From Adhaeribacter aerolatus (GTDB taxonomy: Bacteria; Bacteroidota; Bacteroidia; Cytophagales; Hymenobacteraceae): 64,000 nt of DNA. A model generated the notes under the pieces. The model was not told the origin of the DNA. It searched no databases and worked only from the letters and a program-made list of their open reading frames with translations. Every line of letters starts with the position of its first letter. Position 1 is the first letter of the stretch. The translations under genes were made by a program, and so were the position numbers. Positions 26,319-35,862 of this stretch are shown here, one piece after another. Location: contig NZ_BJYS01000002.1 of NCBI RefSeq assembly GCF_007991635.1, forward strand, positions 62,001 through 126,000, given 5' to 3'.

Positions 26319-26798
26319 ATGAATATTACAATCCGGAGAGGCGTAAAGACAGATTTGCCCCAGGTTTACAGACTTATTCAGGAATTGGCCGAGTACGAAC
26401 GCGCCCCGCAGGAAGTAACCAATACCCTGGCCGACATGGAAGCAGATGGCTTTGGCGAAAACCCGGTTTTTGAGTTTTTTGTAGCGGAAGCGGAAGAAAA
26501 AGTAGTGGGCATTTGCCTGTACTACATGGCGTACTCTACCTGGAAAGGCAAAATGCTGTTTCTCGAGGATTTAATCGTGACCGAAGCTTACCGCCGCTAC
26601 GGATTGGGTAAACAGTTATTCGATGCCTTTGCCCGGCGGGCCTTGGAACTTGGTGCCAAGCGCCTGAAGTGGCAGGTGCTGGAATGGAACGAACCCGCCA
26701 TTGCTTTCTACAAAAAACTGAACTGCAACCTCGATGCCGAGTGGATTAACTGCAACATGAATGAGCAGGAAATTGCGGCGTATGTAGAAAATCTTTAG
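26319..26798 (+). CDS. GNAT-family N-acetyltransferase
   Basis: 159 residues, the usual length of a single GNAT domain. It starts ITIRRGVKTDLPQVYRLIQELAEYE, and the acetyl-CoA binding region is LFLEDLIVTEAYRRYGLGKQLFDAFARRA (the R-x-x-G-x-G/A pattern appears as RRYGLGK). The C-terminal block WQVLEWNEPAIAFYKKLN is also typical. The overall pattern is closest to spermidine/diamine acetyltransferase-like GNATs, but the acceptor substrate is not determined. Likely monocistronic, ending at a strong terminator. Confidence 0.88.
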   Translation: MNITIRRGVKTDLPQVYRLIQELAEYERAPQEVTNTLADMEADGFGENPVFEFFVAEAEEKVVGICLYYMAYSTWKGKMLFLEDLIVTEAYRRYGLGKQLFDAFARRALELGAKRLKWQVLEWNEPAIAFYKKLNCNLDAEWINCNMNEQEIAAYVENL

Positions 26799-26865
26799 TT
26801 GCTGGATAATAACCACTAGACCTTAGCCAAGATTAAGGTAGTAGCATAAGTTCAGGCAATAAAGC

Positions 26866-26905
26866 AAACCAGAAAGCCTTCCTAACCTGGAAGGCTTTCT
26901 GGTTT
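26866..26905. terminator. Strong bidirectional terminator
   Basis: A perfect 17-bp stem (AAACCAGAAAGCCTTCC at 26866-26882 with 26889-26905, 6-base loop) between the convergent GNAT and DUF4286 genes, with a T-rich 3' arm in both directions. Confidence 0.9.
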
Positions 26906-26926
26906 AACAGCATAAAGTAATCAAAA

Positions 26927-27235
26927 CTAATCTACTACTTCCAGCAAAGACTCAAATGTAACAAACTTATTTGGGTAACGATTAGCGTGTTTGGCTTGCA
27001 GGGCCGGGGCGTAATCCTGCTGGTATTCTTCAAAATCTTCCATATTGCGGCAGAAATATTGTACGGCATACGTTACCCCACCGGTATCAGCTTCCTCGGT
27101 GAGCATGCGGGCAATCTGATATTTTACGAAATAGGTGGTGGCCATTACTTCCGGAATGTGGGTTTGCTTCATCCACGTTAACCAATCAGCGGCCACAGCA
27201 TTATCAATACTAACGGTAATGTTATATAAAAGCAT
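26927..27235 (-). CDS. DUF4286 family protein
   Basis: 102 residues. It starts MLLYNITVSIDNAVAADWLTWMKQTHIPEVMAT, then TYFVKYQIARML and TYAVQYFCRNMEDFEEYQQDYAPAL, the pattern of the small DUF4286 family common in Bacteroidota. The fold looks like a ferredoxin-like or dimeric alpha/beta barrel. Cytoplasmic, function unknown. It precedes the metal-type TonB receptor gene on the same strand in map order but is downstream of it in transcription, with a 111-base gap. Confidence 0.88.
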   Translation of the reverse strand: MLLYNITVSIDNAVAADWLTWMKQTHIPEVMATTYFVKYQIARMLTEEADTGGVTYAVQYFCRNMEDFEEYQQDYAPALQAKHANRYPNKFVTFESLLEVVD

Positions 27236-27346
27236 GTATTATTATCTGAATCTTAGTTTCTGGCAATAATATTTATTCGGTTAAAACAAGAAGTGCTGCT
27301 AATATAGCAACGCTTCTTGTTTTAAAACTGAATATATAAAAAATAG

Positions 27347-29812
27347 TTATTTACGGAAAGTGAGCGGCACGATTACTTTCAGGCTGACATTGCGGCCCAT
27401 GTTGTAGACACCCTGCCGACCGGTAGCTTCGTTTACAGCGGTATATTTCAGGCGGCTCAGGTGGTTTTGGTAAGCTACATCAAAAATATTATTTACCGTT
27501 AAGTATACCGAAAGCAAAGTTAGCTTGCGCCCATTGGGTACATCAAAGCCGGCCCCAAAGTTAATCAAGGTGTAAGCCGGTGTGGGCGTTTCGGTGCCGT
27601 AAGCCGAGTAAATTTTGTTTTGCCGGAAATTATGTTCTACCTCCAGGCGCGTAAACCAGTTGCGCACCAGGTTACCGCCTTTCTTGAAATTAAAGCGCAC
27701 CTCCGACTGCAACCGCGGTGCCGGAATAAAAGGCAAATGGCGGGTAGAATCGGGTTGGTTTAACTGAATGCCGCGCACCAGCGAAAACGTGTTTTCAAAA
27801 TGCAGCCAGTCGAGCGGGTGCGGGTGAATATCCATGCCGATTTCGAAGCCGTAAAGGCGGGCGTCGCCTTGTACGTATTTAAAGGTGGCGGCCGGGTTGG
27901 CGGGGTCGCTGATGGAGTCGCCGCCGGCTACGCTGCGCAGCTTTTCGGCAAAAATATACTTATCTATATTGTTGTTAAAGCCGTTAATATCTAAAGTAAT
28001 GTGGTCGGTGTCCAAGCTTAGGCCGGCATCTACCTGGAAACTGGTTTCGGGTTTTAATTCAGTATTACCCACTTCGTAGCGCACCGTGCCTTCGTGGCGA
28101 CCGTTAGAGGATAGTTCCGAAATATTGGGTGCCCGGAAACCACGGGCAATATTTAGCTTACCCGACAGTTTTTGCGAAAAATCGACGGTAGCACCTGCCG
28201 AACCCGAAATATTAGAGAAATCCCGTTTAAACGATATGAATTTAGTCTGCTCAGCCTCTGCTGGGTCATCAGTTGGTTCGCTATGATCGTTTAAAAATAA
28301 TGCATCCGAATTTATAAAGCGTCGGTCGTAGCGTAAGCCACCGCTCAGGTGCAGGTTGCCAAAATCTTTTCGGGTAAAGCCAAAAACGCCAACATCGGCG
28401 AGGCGGTATTCCGGAATCAGAAATTCTATTCCCCGGTTTTGGTTAGTCTGCTGCATACCGGCCAAGCCAAAGGTAGTGTTCCAGCCGGCTGCTTCGGGTA
28501 AAAAATATTTCAGGTCGTAGCCTAACGTTTGTAAATCAAAAATTAACGAAGCTTCGTCATGGCCTGGTTCCTCGTGGTCTTCCTCGCCGGGTTCGTGTTC
28601 TGCCTCTTCAGCCCCGTGGGCGTGGCCAAATTCCTGGCGCAGGTTCCGTTGCCAATCCAGGTTTAAGGTTACCCGCGAAGCTCCCAAAATAAAATTATTC
28701 TGTGAAGCAAAACGCAAATGATTTACTTTTTGTCGCGGATCGTTCAGCGCATAGCCTTTTAAATCATCATTGGTTACGGCTACTTCCTGTTCATCGCCGT
28801 CTATTTCGGCTAGCTTCAGGAAATTACCCTGTAAATCGCGTTCGCCTTCTATTAACCCTAAATTCTGGTTAAAGCTACTAAAGTTCAGGTGCGAGTAGCC
28901 CCAGCTTTTGTTCAGGCCAACGTAGCCGTTCAGGTTCAGTTCGTTAAAACCGGAGTTATACACCCGGCTATCGTAGCGGTTGCGGTAATTACCGGCGGCT
29001 TTCTGGCTCAGGCGGGTCTGCCAGTTAAAACCATTCAGGTTACCGGCATTCATCAGCGAGTTGGCAATCAGGCCATTATTACTTTGGTAATTACCGGCGT
29101 AGGAACCGGTTATTTTGCCTTCTTCTACCGGGTCCGGCGAAATAAAATTAATGACGCCGGCCATCGCATCGGAGCCGTACATAATGCTGCCGGGGCCTTT
29201 TACAATTTCAGCGCGGTCCACGGAATATTCATCAATCTCAATGCCGTGTTCGTCGCCCCATTGCTGGCCTTCCTGGCGCATGCCGTTGTTCAGCGTTACC
29301 ACCCGGTTGGCGCTTAAGCCTCGGATTACCGGTTTGGCAATGGCCGCGCCCGTGGTAACCTGCGATACGCCGGGCGTATGGGCAATAGCATCTATAATAT
29401 TATTGCCGGCGCGGCGGCGCAATTCATTAGGGCCAACTACGGCCGTGGGAACCGGATTACGGCGCTTTTCGGTAGAAGCCGATACGCCGGTTACCACCAC
29501 GGTGCCCAATTCGGTGACCGATGGGGTCAAAGCCTGGTCTAAAGTAGTAGCACCCGCAATAACCACGGTTTTAATAATCGGGCTGTACCCAATTAATTTT
29601 ATCTGAACCAGGAACCGGCCCCGCGGTAAGTTATTGATGGCAAAACGGCCAATTTCATCGGTAGCGGCACCTTGCCGCAAATCGGGTAAATAAACTGAAG
29701 CGCCAATTAAAGGTTCCTGCGTGGCTTGGTCGGTTATTGTGCCTCTGAGGCTGTTCTGGCCAAAAGCAGCCGTAGAAAACAAAAATAAAAATATATAAAG
29801 GCTTAGTTTCAT
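27347..29812 (-). CDS. TonB-dependent receptor, probable metal-ion type
   Basis: 821 residues with a signal peptide, then a carboxypeptidase-regulatory-like domain (LRGTITDQATQEPLIGASVYLPD), a plug (GTVVVTGVSASTEKRRNPVP, KPVIRGLSANRVVTLNNGMRQEGQQWGDEHG, VEIVKGPGSIMYGSDAMAGVIN) and a beta-barrel. A predicted loop at about residue 400-422 is dense in His and acidic residues (HAHGAEEAEHEPGEEDHEE), as in receptors for zinc, copper or other metals. The WGDEHG plug segment is also seen in such receptors. A His-rich secreted protein is encoded just upstream (29988-30332). Metal identity is inference. Confidence 0.9.
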   Translation of the reverse strand: MKLSLYIFLFLFSTAAFGQNSLRGTITDQATQEPLIGASVYLPDLRQGAATDEIGRFAINNLPRGRFLVQIKLIGYSPIIKTVVIAGATTLDQALTPSVTELGTVVVTGVSASTEKRRNPVPTAVVGPNELRRRAGNNIIDAIAHTPGVSQVTTGAAIAKPVIRGLSANRVVTLNNGMRQEGQQWGDEHGIEIDEYSVDRAEIVKGPGSIMYGSDAMAGVINFISPDPVEEGKITGSYAGNYQSNNGLIANSLMNAGNLNGFNWQTRLSQKAAGNYRNRYDSRVYNSGFNELNLNGYVGLNKSWGYSHLNFSSFNQNLGLIEGERDLQGNFLKLAEIDGDEQEVAVTNDDLKGYALNDPRQKVNHLRFASQNNFILGASRVTLNLDWQRNLRQEFGHAHGAEEAEHEPGEEDHEEPGHDEASLIFDLQTLGYDLKYFLPEAAGWNTTFGLAGMQQTNQNRGIEFLIPEYRLADVGVFGFTRKDFGNLHLSGGLRYDRRFINSDALFLNDHSEPTDDPAEAEQTKFISFKRDFSNISGSAGATVDFSQKLSGKLNIARGFRAPNISELSSNGRHEGTVRYEVGNTELKPETSFQVDAGLSLDTDHITLDINGFNNNIDKYIFAEKLRSVAGGDSISDPANPAATFKYVQGDARLYGFEIGMDIHPHPLDWLHFENTFSLVRGIQLNQPDSTRHLPFIPAPRLQSEVRFNFKKGGNLVRNWFTRLEVEHNFRQNKIYSAYGTETPTPAYTLINFGAGFDVPNGRKLTLLSVYLTVNNIFDVAYQNHLSRLKYTAVNEATGRQGVYNMGRNVSLKVIVPLTFRK

Positions 29813-29987
29813 GAATAGAATAAATTGCCGGCCCTCCCCAATGGCTTCTGATGGCTATCGGGTTACCTTTTAAACGATAATTATTTTACGAAAGGTTTGT
29901 GCCTAATGAATTGTCTTACAATCAGATATGCCTGTCGTCGCCCTGAATAAAAAACAGGCGGTAAAGGTAAAATCTAAGTAAAACAAA

Positions 29988-30332
29988 TTAGGCTAAAAAA
30001 GCAGGCAAAGAAGGGGGACCACGCAAGCAAATGCTATTCGGGAAGGTGAATTTCCAGATGCTGCTAAAATCCTGAAGGTGAGTTTTGGGTGGAGTTTGAA
30101 TAGCCGGCCAGGTTACTGCCGGAGGTAAATGATAAAAGCTGCTGTCGAATAAATGTTCGACGGGGCAGTGGATGTGCTTTTCGCCTAACTGGTGTTTAGC
30201 AGCCGGATGATTTAGCTTTACTTCTTGGGTGTGCGTGTGCCGGTGTAAGGCCAATACCAAACTATCGGGTACCAGTACCCGAAAGAATACTGCCAGCAGG
30301 AAAAAAGAAATAAATTTGCTGTAGGCCGACAC
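29988..30332 (-). CDS. Small His-rich exported protein linked to the metal-type receptor
   Basis: 114 residues with an N-terminal hydrophobic segment (FISFFLLAVFFRVLVP). Histidines cluster at LHRHTHTQEV, HQLGEKHIHCPVEHLF and SSFYHLPP, including an HIHC motif, and the C-terminus has ICLRGPPSL. Small proteins with His clusters and an RGPP ending often precede metal-type TonB receptors in Bacteroidota, as I recall the context. It probably binds metal in the periplasm or at the membrane. It is transcribed just before the receptor with a 175-base gap. No named function. Confidence 0.65.
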   Translation of the reverse strand: MSAYSKFISFFLLAVFFRVLVPDSLVLALHRHTHTQEVKLNHPAAKHQLGEKHIHCPVEHLFDSSFYHLPPAVTWPAIQTPPKTHLQDFSSIWKFTFPNSICLRGPPSLPAFLA

Positions 30333-30546
30333 GCTGAAAAATTATATAGTACAAATGTACTCTTTCGTTTCAACGTAAGCAAATAGGTTGTAGATACTAA
30401 AGGGGTTAAGATATTTACAAAACAGCCTTTCTGGTCGCAAATTCTGCCAACCTGTCATTAATTAACCGTTATAACTTAACTGGAATAACTTTTGAGTTGC
30501 CCGAATAAAGAGAATACAAACTTAAAAATATATAGATAGCATTACT

Positions 30547-32370
30547 ATGGAAGAAAGAGGTAATATCTCCATTCATACCGAGAATATTTTCCCGATTATT
30601 AAGAAGTTTCTGTACTCCGACCACGAGATATTTTTGCGTGAGCTGGTTTCCAACGCCGTGGATGCTACCCAAAAACTGAAGCGTTTATCGGCTATTGGTG
30701 AGTACAAAGGCGAACTCGGCGACCTGAAAGTGAAGGTAAGCGTGGACAAAGAAGCCCGCCAGATTATTGTGCGCGACCGCGGCATTGGGATGACCGCCGA
30801 AGAAATTAAAAAATATATCAACCAGATTGCTTTTTCGGGTGCGGTGGAGTTTGTGGAGAAATACAAAGACAAGCCGGAGCCCAACCAGATTATTGGGCAG
30901 TTTGGTTTAGGTTTCTACTCGGCGTTTATGGTGGCCGATACCGTAGAAATTGTAACTAAATCGCACCAGGAAGATGCTGAGGCGGCGCACTGGGTTTGCG
31001 ATGGCAGCACCGAGTTTACCATTACCCACGCCGATAAAGAAGATCGGGGCACTAATATTATCTTAAATATTGCCGCCGATTCGGATGAGTTCCTGGAAGA
31101 AGCCCGTATCCGGACTATCCTGAATAAATATTGTAAGTTTTTGCCGATTGAGGTTGAGTTTCAGGACGAAGTTATTAATAACCCAAATCCTATCTGGACA
31201 AAACAACCATCGGAACTAACCGACGAAGATTATCAGAATTTCTACAAAGAACTGTATCCGTTCTCCGAAGCACCGCTGTTCTGGATTCATTTAAACGTAG
31301 ATTATCCGTTTAACCTGACCGGTATTTTGTACTTCCCGAAAGTGAAGAACGATTTTGAGCTGCAGAAAAACAAAATACAATTGTACAGCCGCCAGGTGTT
31401 TATTACCGACGAGGTAAAAGACGTGGTACCGGAGTTCCTGATGCTGCTGCACGGCGTTATTGATTCACCGGATATTCCGTTGAACGTATCGCGCAGCTTT
31501 TTGCAGGCCGATGCCAACGTAAAGAAAATCAACACCTATATTACCCGCAAAGTAGCCGACAAACTGTCCGAAATATTCCGCAACGACCGCGAAGGCTTCC
31601 AGCAGAAATGGAGCGACATTGGCCTGTTCGTGAAATACGGTATGCTCAGTGACGATAAATTTTACGACAAGGCCAAAAATTTTGCCTTGGTCCAAAACGT
31701 AGAAGATAAATTCTTTACCCTAGATGAGTACAGAGAGCACGTACAAGCCAACCAGCAAGACAAAAGCGACAACTTAGTGCTGTTGTACACCACCGACGAG
31801 GAAAAACAACACGCTTTTGTAGAAGCGGCTAAAGACCGCAGCTACGATGTGCTGAAGCTGGATAACATGATTGACAGTCACTTTATTGGCATGCTGGAGC
31901 AAAAGCTGGAAAAAACCACCCTGAAGCGAGTAGATTCCGAAACCATTGATAAGCTGATTGAGAAAGAAACTTCCCAGGATAGCATATTAAGCGAGGAAGA
32001 AAAAACTTCACTGAAAGAAGTGTACGAGAAAGCCATCAACAACCAGCACATGCACGTAAGCATCGAGCCGCTGTCGCCAAACGACTCACCGGTAATTATT
32101 ACCATGCCCGAGTTTATGCGCCGCATGAAAGACATGAGCCGTACCGGTGGGGGTGGCATGATGTTTATGGGCAACATGCCCGATACTTATAATGTAAGCA
32201 TCAACGCCAATCACCCGATTAACAGCCGCATTTTAAAAGCGAAAGACGAAAACAAAGAAATTATTGCCAAGCAGGCTTTCGATTTAGCTTTGTTGTCGCA
32301 GAACATGCTTACCGGCCCGGCTTTAACGGCGTTCGTAAAACGCAGCGTAGAATTAATCGAAAAAGAATAA
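30547..32370 (+). CDS. htpG: Molecular chaperone HtpG (Hsp90)
   Basis: 607 residues, normal for bacterial Hsp90. The N-terminal GHKL ATPase has FLRELVSNAVDATQKLK, DRGIGMTAEEIKKYINQIAFSG and IGQFGLGFYSAFMVAD. The middle domain includes LYSRQVFITDEVKDVVPEFLMLLHGVIDSPDIPLNVSRSFLQ, and the C-terminal dimerisation region includes a Met-rich stretch (MRRMKDMSRTGGGGMMFMGNMP). It assists folding and stress remodelling of cytoplasmic proteins. The SNAVDA variant of the usual SNASDA is as expected for Bacteroidota. Monocistronic with its own terminator. Confidence 0.97.
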   Translation: MEERGNISIHTENIFPIIKKFLYSDHEIFLRELVSNAVDATQKLKRLSAIGEYKGELGDLKVKVSVDKEARQIIVRDRGIGMTAEEIKKYINQIAFSGAVEFVEKYKDKPEPNQIIGQFGLGFYSAFMVADTVEIVTKSHQEDAEAAHWVCDGSTEFTITHADKEDRGTNIILNIAADSDEFLEEARIRTILNKYCKFLPIEVEFQDEVINNPNPIWTKQPSELTDEDYQNFYKELYPFSEAPLFWIHLNVDYPFNLTGILYFPKVKNDFELQKNKIQLYSRQVFITDEVKDVVPEFLMLLHGVIDSPDIPLNVSRSFLQADANVKKINTYITRKVADKLSEIFRNDREGFQQKWSDIGLFVKYGMLSDDKFYDKAKNFALVQNVEDKFFTLDEYREHVQANQQDKSDNLVLLYTTDEEKQHAFVEAAKDRSYDVLKLDNMIDSHFIGMLEQKLEKTTLKRVDSETIDKLIEKETSQDSILSEEEKTSLKEVYEKAINNQHMHVSIEPLSPNDSPVIITMPEFMRRMKDMSRTGGGGMMFMGNMPDTYNVSINANHPINSRILKAKDENKEIIAKQAFDLALLSQNMLTGPALTAFVKRSVELIEKE

Positions 32371-32434
32371 AGATTAAATATTCAATATTTTAGCCAGTTC
32401 CGTACTGGTTAAAAGCTTTTAAAATTTACCGGAT

Positions 32435-32488
32435 AACACGTTTGGCTTACTTCAGTTTTGGGGTAATTCAAACGTGTTTTTCTTTTTA
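32435..32488 (+). terminator. htpG terminator
   Basis: AACACGTTTG (32435-32444) pairs with CAAACGTGTT (32469-32478) around a 24-base loop and is followed by TTTCTTTTT. Confidence 0.85.
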
Positions 32489-32628
32489 CCCAGGAATGTT
32501 CTTTTTCCAGAAACCCGGCAAATGAAATTTAAAATAAATAGTCCGTTAAATACGGGATGGATGCGGCGTAGGGCATTATTTCTTAAGAGAAATCTTTAGC
32601 TTTAGCGTAGAATAATTTAATCTGGTTT

Positions 32629-33504
32629 ATGCGCGCCTTAAAATACCTGTTGCTTTTATGCTGTTTTACCCTGGCCTTTAGCGGATTTGCGGCCCGGGTA
32701 GATACGCTCGAAATTAAAAGTGCAGCCCTGGCAAAAACATCACGGGCCGGCGTGGTATTGCCCGATAGTTACCGGAAATCCAAAGCTACTTACCCGGTGT
32801 TGTATTTATTGCACGGCGGCCGGGGCAACTACCGCGATTGGTTATCTAAAACACCCGATAAGCAACTAGTACACCGGCTGGCCGACCAGTACGGAATTAT
32901 CATTGTAACCCCGGATGCGGGCTTTTCCAGTTATTACATCGACAGCCCCGTTGATAAAAACAGCCAGTACGAAACCTTTATTACCCACGATTTGCTGGCC
33001 CAGGTAGACAAGTCCTATCGCACCATTCCGAGCCGGAACGGGCGCATTATTACGGGTTTAAGTATGGGCGGGCACGGCGCTTTGTACCTGGCTACCCGCC
33101 ACCCCGAATTATTTTGCGCGGCCGGCAGCATGAGCGGCGCCCTGGATTTAAACACCGCTAGCTGGAATTTACCCGCCGAAAACCTAACCGAAATAAACGG
33201 ACGACTGGAAAAAATATTTGGTCCCCGCAACGCAACCCCCAATTTTTACGCAGCTAACTCGGTGGTAAACCTGGCCGAAAAAATAAGAACGAATAAACTG
33301 GCCCTGATAATAGACTGTGGCGTAGATGATTTTTTAATTCAGCCAAACCGGGAACTGCACCGGCGCTTGGTTTATAACAAAACACCCCACGACTACACTG
33401 AGCGGCCCGGCGGCCATACCTGGGAATATTGGGAAAATGCTTTGCCCTATCACCTGGTATTTTTTGCGAAAGTATGGCGGGAGAACGGCGCTTTAAAAAT
33501 GTAA
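32629..33504 (+). CDS. Secreted esterase, alpha/beta hydrolase (esterase D-like)
   Basis: 291 residues with a signal peptide (YLLLLCCFTLAFSGFAA). The hydrolase core shows YPVLYLLHGGRGNYRDW (oxyanion region), IIVTPDAGFSSYYID, the nucleophile elbow ITGLSMGGHGALYLA (GxSxGG, Ser ~145), an Asp in LIIDCGVDDFLI and His in RPGGHTWEYWENALPYH. This is the esterase D/antigen-85-like family, which includes S-formylglutathione hydrolases, feruloyl esterases and acetyl esterases. Export suggests a carbohydrate or lipid ester as substrate. Ends 17 bases from the convergent pentapeptide gene. Confidence 0.9.
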   Translation: MRALKYLLLLCCFTLAFSGFAARVDTLEIKSAALAKTSRAGVVLPDSYRKSKATYPVLYLLHGGRGNYRDWLSKTPDKQLVHRLADQYGIIIVTPDAGFSSYYIDSPVDKNSQYETFITHDLLAQVDKSYRTIPSRNGRIITGLSMGGHGALYLATRHPELFCAAGSMSGALDLNTASWNLPAENLTEINGRLEKIFGPRNATPNFYAANSVVNLAEKIRTNKLALIIDCGVDDFLIQPNRELHRRLVYNKTPHDYTERPGGHTWEYWENALPYHLVFFAKVWRENGALKM

Positions 33505-33521
33505 ACTGGCTTCGGGCGCTG

Positions 33522-34094
33522 TTAACTGATGATTATTTCGTATTTATCGAGTAAGCCGCCCAGCCCTGAGCGCGAGAATTTTGCTTTTTTCAGGCGGTTA
33601 AATTCCGGATCGATAGAGAAATTATGCGCTTCCCGAAAGTCGGCTTTTTCTAAATTGCTTTGCCGGAAAATTGCCCGCTGTAAATCACTACCCGAAAAAT
33701 CAGCCCCGGTTAAATTACAATCGCCAAAATTTGCTTCCTTCAGGCTGCAGTTAATAAATTTGGTGTCTTTTAGTTTTTTCCGGCTGAAATTACAAAAGTC
33801 GAGCAGACAAGAACTAAACGATGCGGAAAACAGAAAATCGGAGCAAACGCTGAAATCTACCCCTAATATTTTACAATGGCTGAATTGTGCGTTATCGAGT
33901 TTTACCTGCGGTAAATTTACCATACTCAGGTTGCAGGTATCAAAAGTGCAGTCGCTGAAAACCGCTTGGCTTAAAGGTGTTTGGGTAAAATCGCAGTGTT
34001 TAAAAGTACAGTTACTAAATTCGCTTCCGGTCAGGTTCTGGTCGGCAAAGTTAATTTTCGTAAAGGTTTCTTCGGTATAATAGCTCGCCGGCAT
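33522..34094 (-). CDS. Pentapeptide repeat protein, Qnr-like
   Basis: 190 residues made almost entirely of five-residue coils: DQNLTGSEFSNCTFKHCDFTQTPLSQAVFSDCTFDTCNLS and, further on, ANFGDCNLTGADFSGSDLQRAIFRQSNLEKADFREA. The Phe/Leu centre positions predict a right-handed quadrilateral beta-helix. A central break (FSVCSDFLFSASFSSC) splits two helix halves, and the C-terminus has an unpatterned SIDPEFNRLKKAKFSRSGLGGLLDKYEI, the dimerisation-type tail seen in Qnr/MfpA relatives. Such proteins can mimic DNA and protect gyrase from fluoroquinolones. It is somewhat shorter than Qnr (~215). Family certain, gyrase protection is inference. Confidence 0.88.
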   Translation of the reverse strand: MPASYYTEETFTKINFADQNLTGSEFSNCTFKHCDFTQTPLSQAVFSDCTFDTCNLSMVNLPQVKLDNAQFSHCKILGVDFSVCSDFLFSASFSSCLLDFCNFSRKKLKDTKFINCSLKEANFGDCNLTGADFSGSDLQRAIFRQSNLEKADFREAHNFSIDPEFNRLKKAKFSRSGLGGLLDKYEIIIS

Positions 34095-34140
34095 AAGTAA
34101 AATTTAATAAGCAAAGGTACTGGGTTATTTTAAACCCATT

Positions 34141-35862
34141 TCACTTTTTAACCTGGGGCAGAAAAATAGTAAAGCAAGTACCGGCATCTTCGGTGCTTTC
34201 TACCCGAATGGTGCCGCCATTATTTTCGATGGTTTGCTTTACCAGGTATAAACCAATGCCACTGCCTTCTACGTGCGTGTGAAATCGCTTATAAATGGTA
34301 AATAAATTAGCCGCCTGGTACGCCGACATCCCCAAACCGTTATCCGCGAAAATTATCTTGACGCCGTTAGGTACTGCGAGCGAACTAATATTTATGAGCA
34401 GGGTGCGGTTGGGTGAGCGGTATTTAAGTGCATTGGTAAATAAATTCAGTAACACACTACGGAGGTGTATCTGGGAAAATACCAGGGTATCTACTTCCAG
34501 GTGCTTTTGTATTTTAGCGCCGCTTTGCTCTATTTCCAGTTCCAGTTCTTTTTTTACTTCCAGTATAAGTTTGTTCAAAGAAAAGGCTACCTGCAGCCCA
34601 ATAATCAGTTGCTGCGATTTAATAATTTGGGTAAGGCCTTCGATGGTGCCTTTGAGGCTGGCAATAGAGTTGCCTACCATGGTAACCAGCTTTTCTTCAT
34701 GGGCCTGCATGTGGGGTTCTAAGGTTAGTCTAAGTTCTTTCAGCAACAACTCTAAGTTGTAAACCGGTGTTTTCAGGTCGTGGCTGGCCATGTGTACAAT
34801 GTAATCGAGACTTTGGTTCAGGCGCGAAAGTTCTTTGTTTTTGGCTTCCAGTGCCTGGCTGCTCAGCAAAACTTCTTTTGTCATAACGGCTAGTTCGCGG
34901 TTACCGGCTTTTACATCGTCCAGGGCCTCGCTGAGTGCCTCATTACGTCCCGAAAGGTCCGTGTTGGTAATTTGCAATTCCTGGTGAGCTTTCCGGAGCC
35001 GGGTATCCAGGTTATTCAGGCGCTGCAAATAATAATAGGTAATGGGTAAGGATATCAGGCAGGTCAGGATAAAAAGGCTTAAAATGCCCAAACCCGGAGT
35101 TAGTTGCCAGGCGGTTAAGGTGTACAGGTAAAAGCCAATAAATATGGGGGTTACCAATAAAAAATAGCTGAACGAATAACGCGCCAGCATCCCACCCAAA
35201 TATTGACTCGACATCATTTTTAGCCAACCTTTATGCGGGTAACAAAGCAAGAGTCCCAGGCTGAATAGAATTAGCACCGGGGCTGTTTGGCTGGTGAGAC
35301 CCTCAAGATTGTGCGGTACCGAAAAGTGTCCTATATTATATAAGTTACCGATAAAAGAAGCATAAGCTACAATAAACAAAAAAGCAGCTAGTAACTGGCC
35401 GGTGCCAAACCAGCCCGAGGTGATAAACAAAACCGCTACGGCTAGTAGCATTATATTAAAAGCATTTAACAGCAGTATCCAGTCTGGTGTTGCGCTTGCA
35501 AAATGCTGGGCAGGGGCCGGCGAAAACCAGAAAATGATACCCCAGTTTTTTTTCCATAGAAAATCTGCCAGGTTCAGGAGGGCAAGAGCCAGCATCAGGC
35601 CGGCTCCTAAACGGGCGGGTATTTTCAGGTTACGATGGAGGAAAATCAGGCAGCCCCCCATGATAACCAGCGCCAAAGCGGTTTGCCACTGCATACTGGT
35701 TACCAGGCTAACTTTATCGGGGTTGCTAAATAACCGGTAAAACTGCCCGGCTAAGTCGAGCAACCCTAACCCCAGACCAGCCAATGCCAGTAGTTGCGAG
35801 TACCGTTGCCATCGGTTCTTACGTGTAGTTACTGATTGCTGCACTGGGCTTTTGTCAATCAA
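34141..35862 (-). CDS. Membrane-bound sensor histidine kinase
   Basis: 573 residues. The first ~265 residues hold about eight hydrophobic helices (e.g. ALAGLGLGLLDLAG, TALALVIMGGCLIFL, PAPVLILFSLGLLLC) without an obvious ligand domain. A coiled-coil linker (~275-345) leads to a HisKA domain with YIVHMASHDLKTPVYNLELL and then an HATPase_c domain: N-box LLNLFTNALKY, FADNGLGMS and GSGIGLYLVKQTIENNGG. No receiver or adjacent response regulator is present, so it is an orphan kinase here. It is transcribed away from the polysaccharide locus, separated by an 870-base spacer. Confidence 0.92.
   Translation of the reverse strand: MIDKSPVQQSVTTRKNRWQRYSQLLALAGLGLGLLDLAGQFYRLFSNPDKVSLVTSMQWQTALALVIMGGCLIFLHRNLKIPARLGAGLMLALALLNLADFLWKKNWGIIFWFSPAPAQHFASATPDWILLLNAFNIMLLAVAVLFITSGWFGTGQLLAAFLFIVAYASFIGNLYNIGHFSVPHNLEGLTSQTAPVLILFSLGLLLCYPHKGWLKMMSSQYLGGMLARYSFSYFLLVTPIFIGFYLYTLTAWQLTPGLGILSLFILTCLISLPITYYYLQRLNNLDTRLRKAHQELQITNTDLSGRNEALSEALDDVKAGNRELAVMTKEVLLSSQALEAKNKELSRLNQSLDYIVHMASHDLKTPVYNLELLLKELRLTLEPHMQAHEEKLVTMVGNSIASLKGTIEGLTQIIKSQQLIIGLQVAFSLNKLILEVKKELELEIEQSGAKIQKHLEVDTLVFSQIHLRSVLLNLFTNALKYRSPNRTLLINISSLAVPNGVKIIFADNGLGMSAYQAANLFTIYKRFHTHVEGSGIGLYLVKQTIENNGGTIRVESTEDAGTCFTIFLPQVKK

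Noticed and set aside
33522-34094. Plus-strand frame opposite the pentapeptide gene (33529-34080)
   Set aside because: Open only because pentapeptide repeats lack stops on the other strand; the minus-strand repeat pattern is unmistakable.
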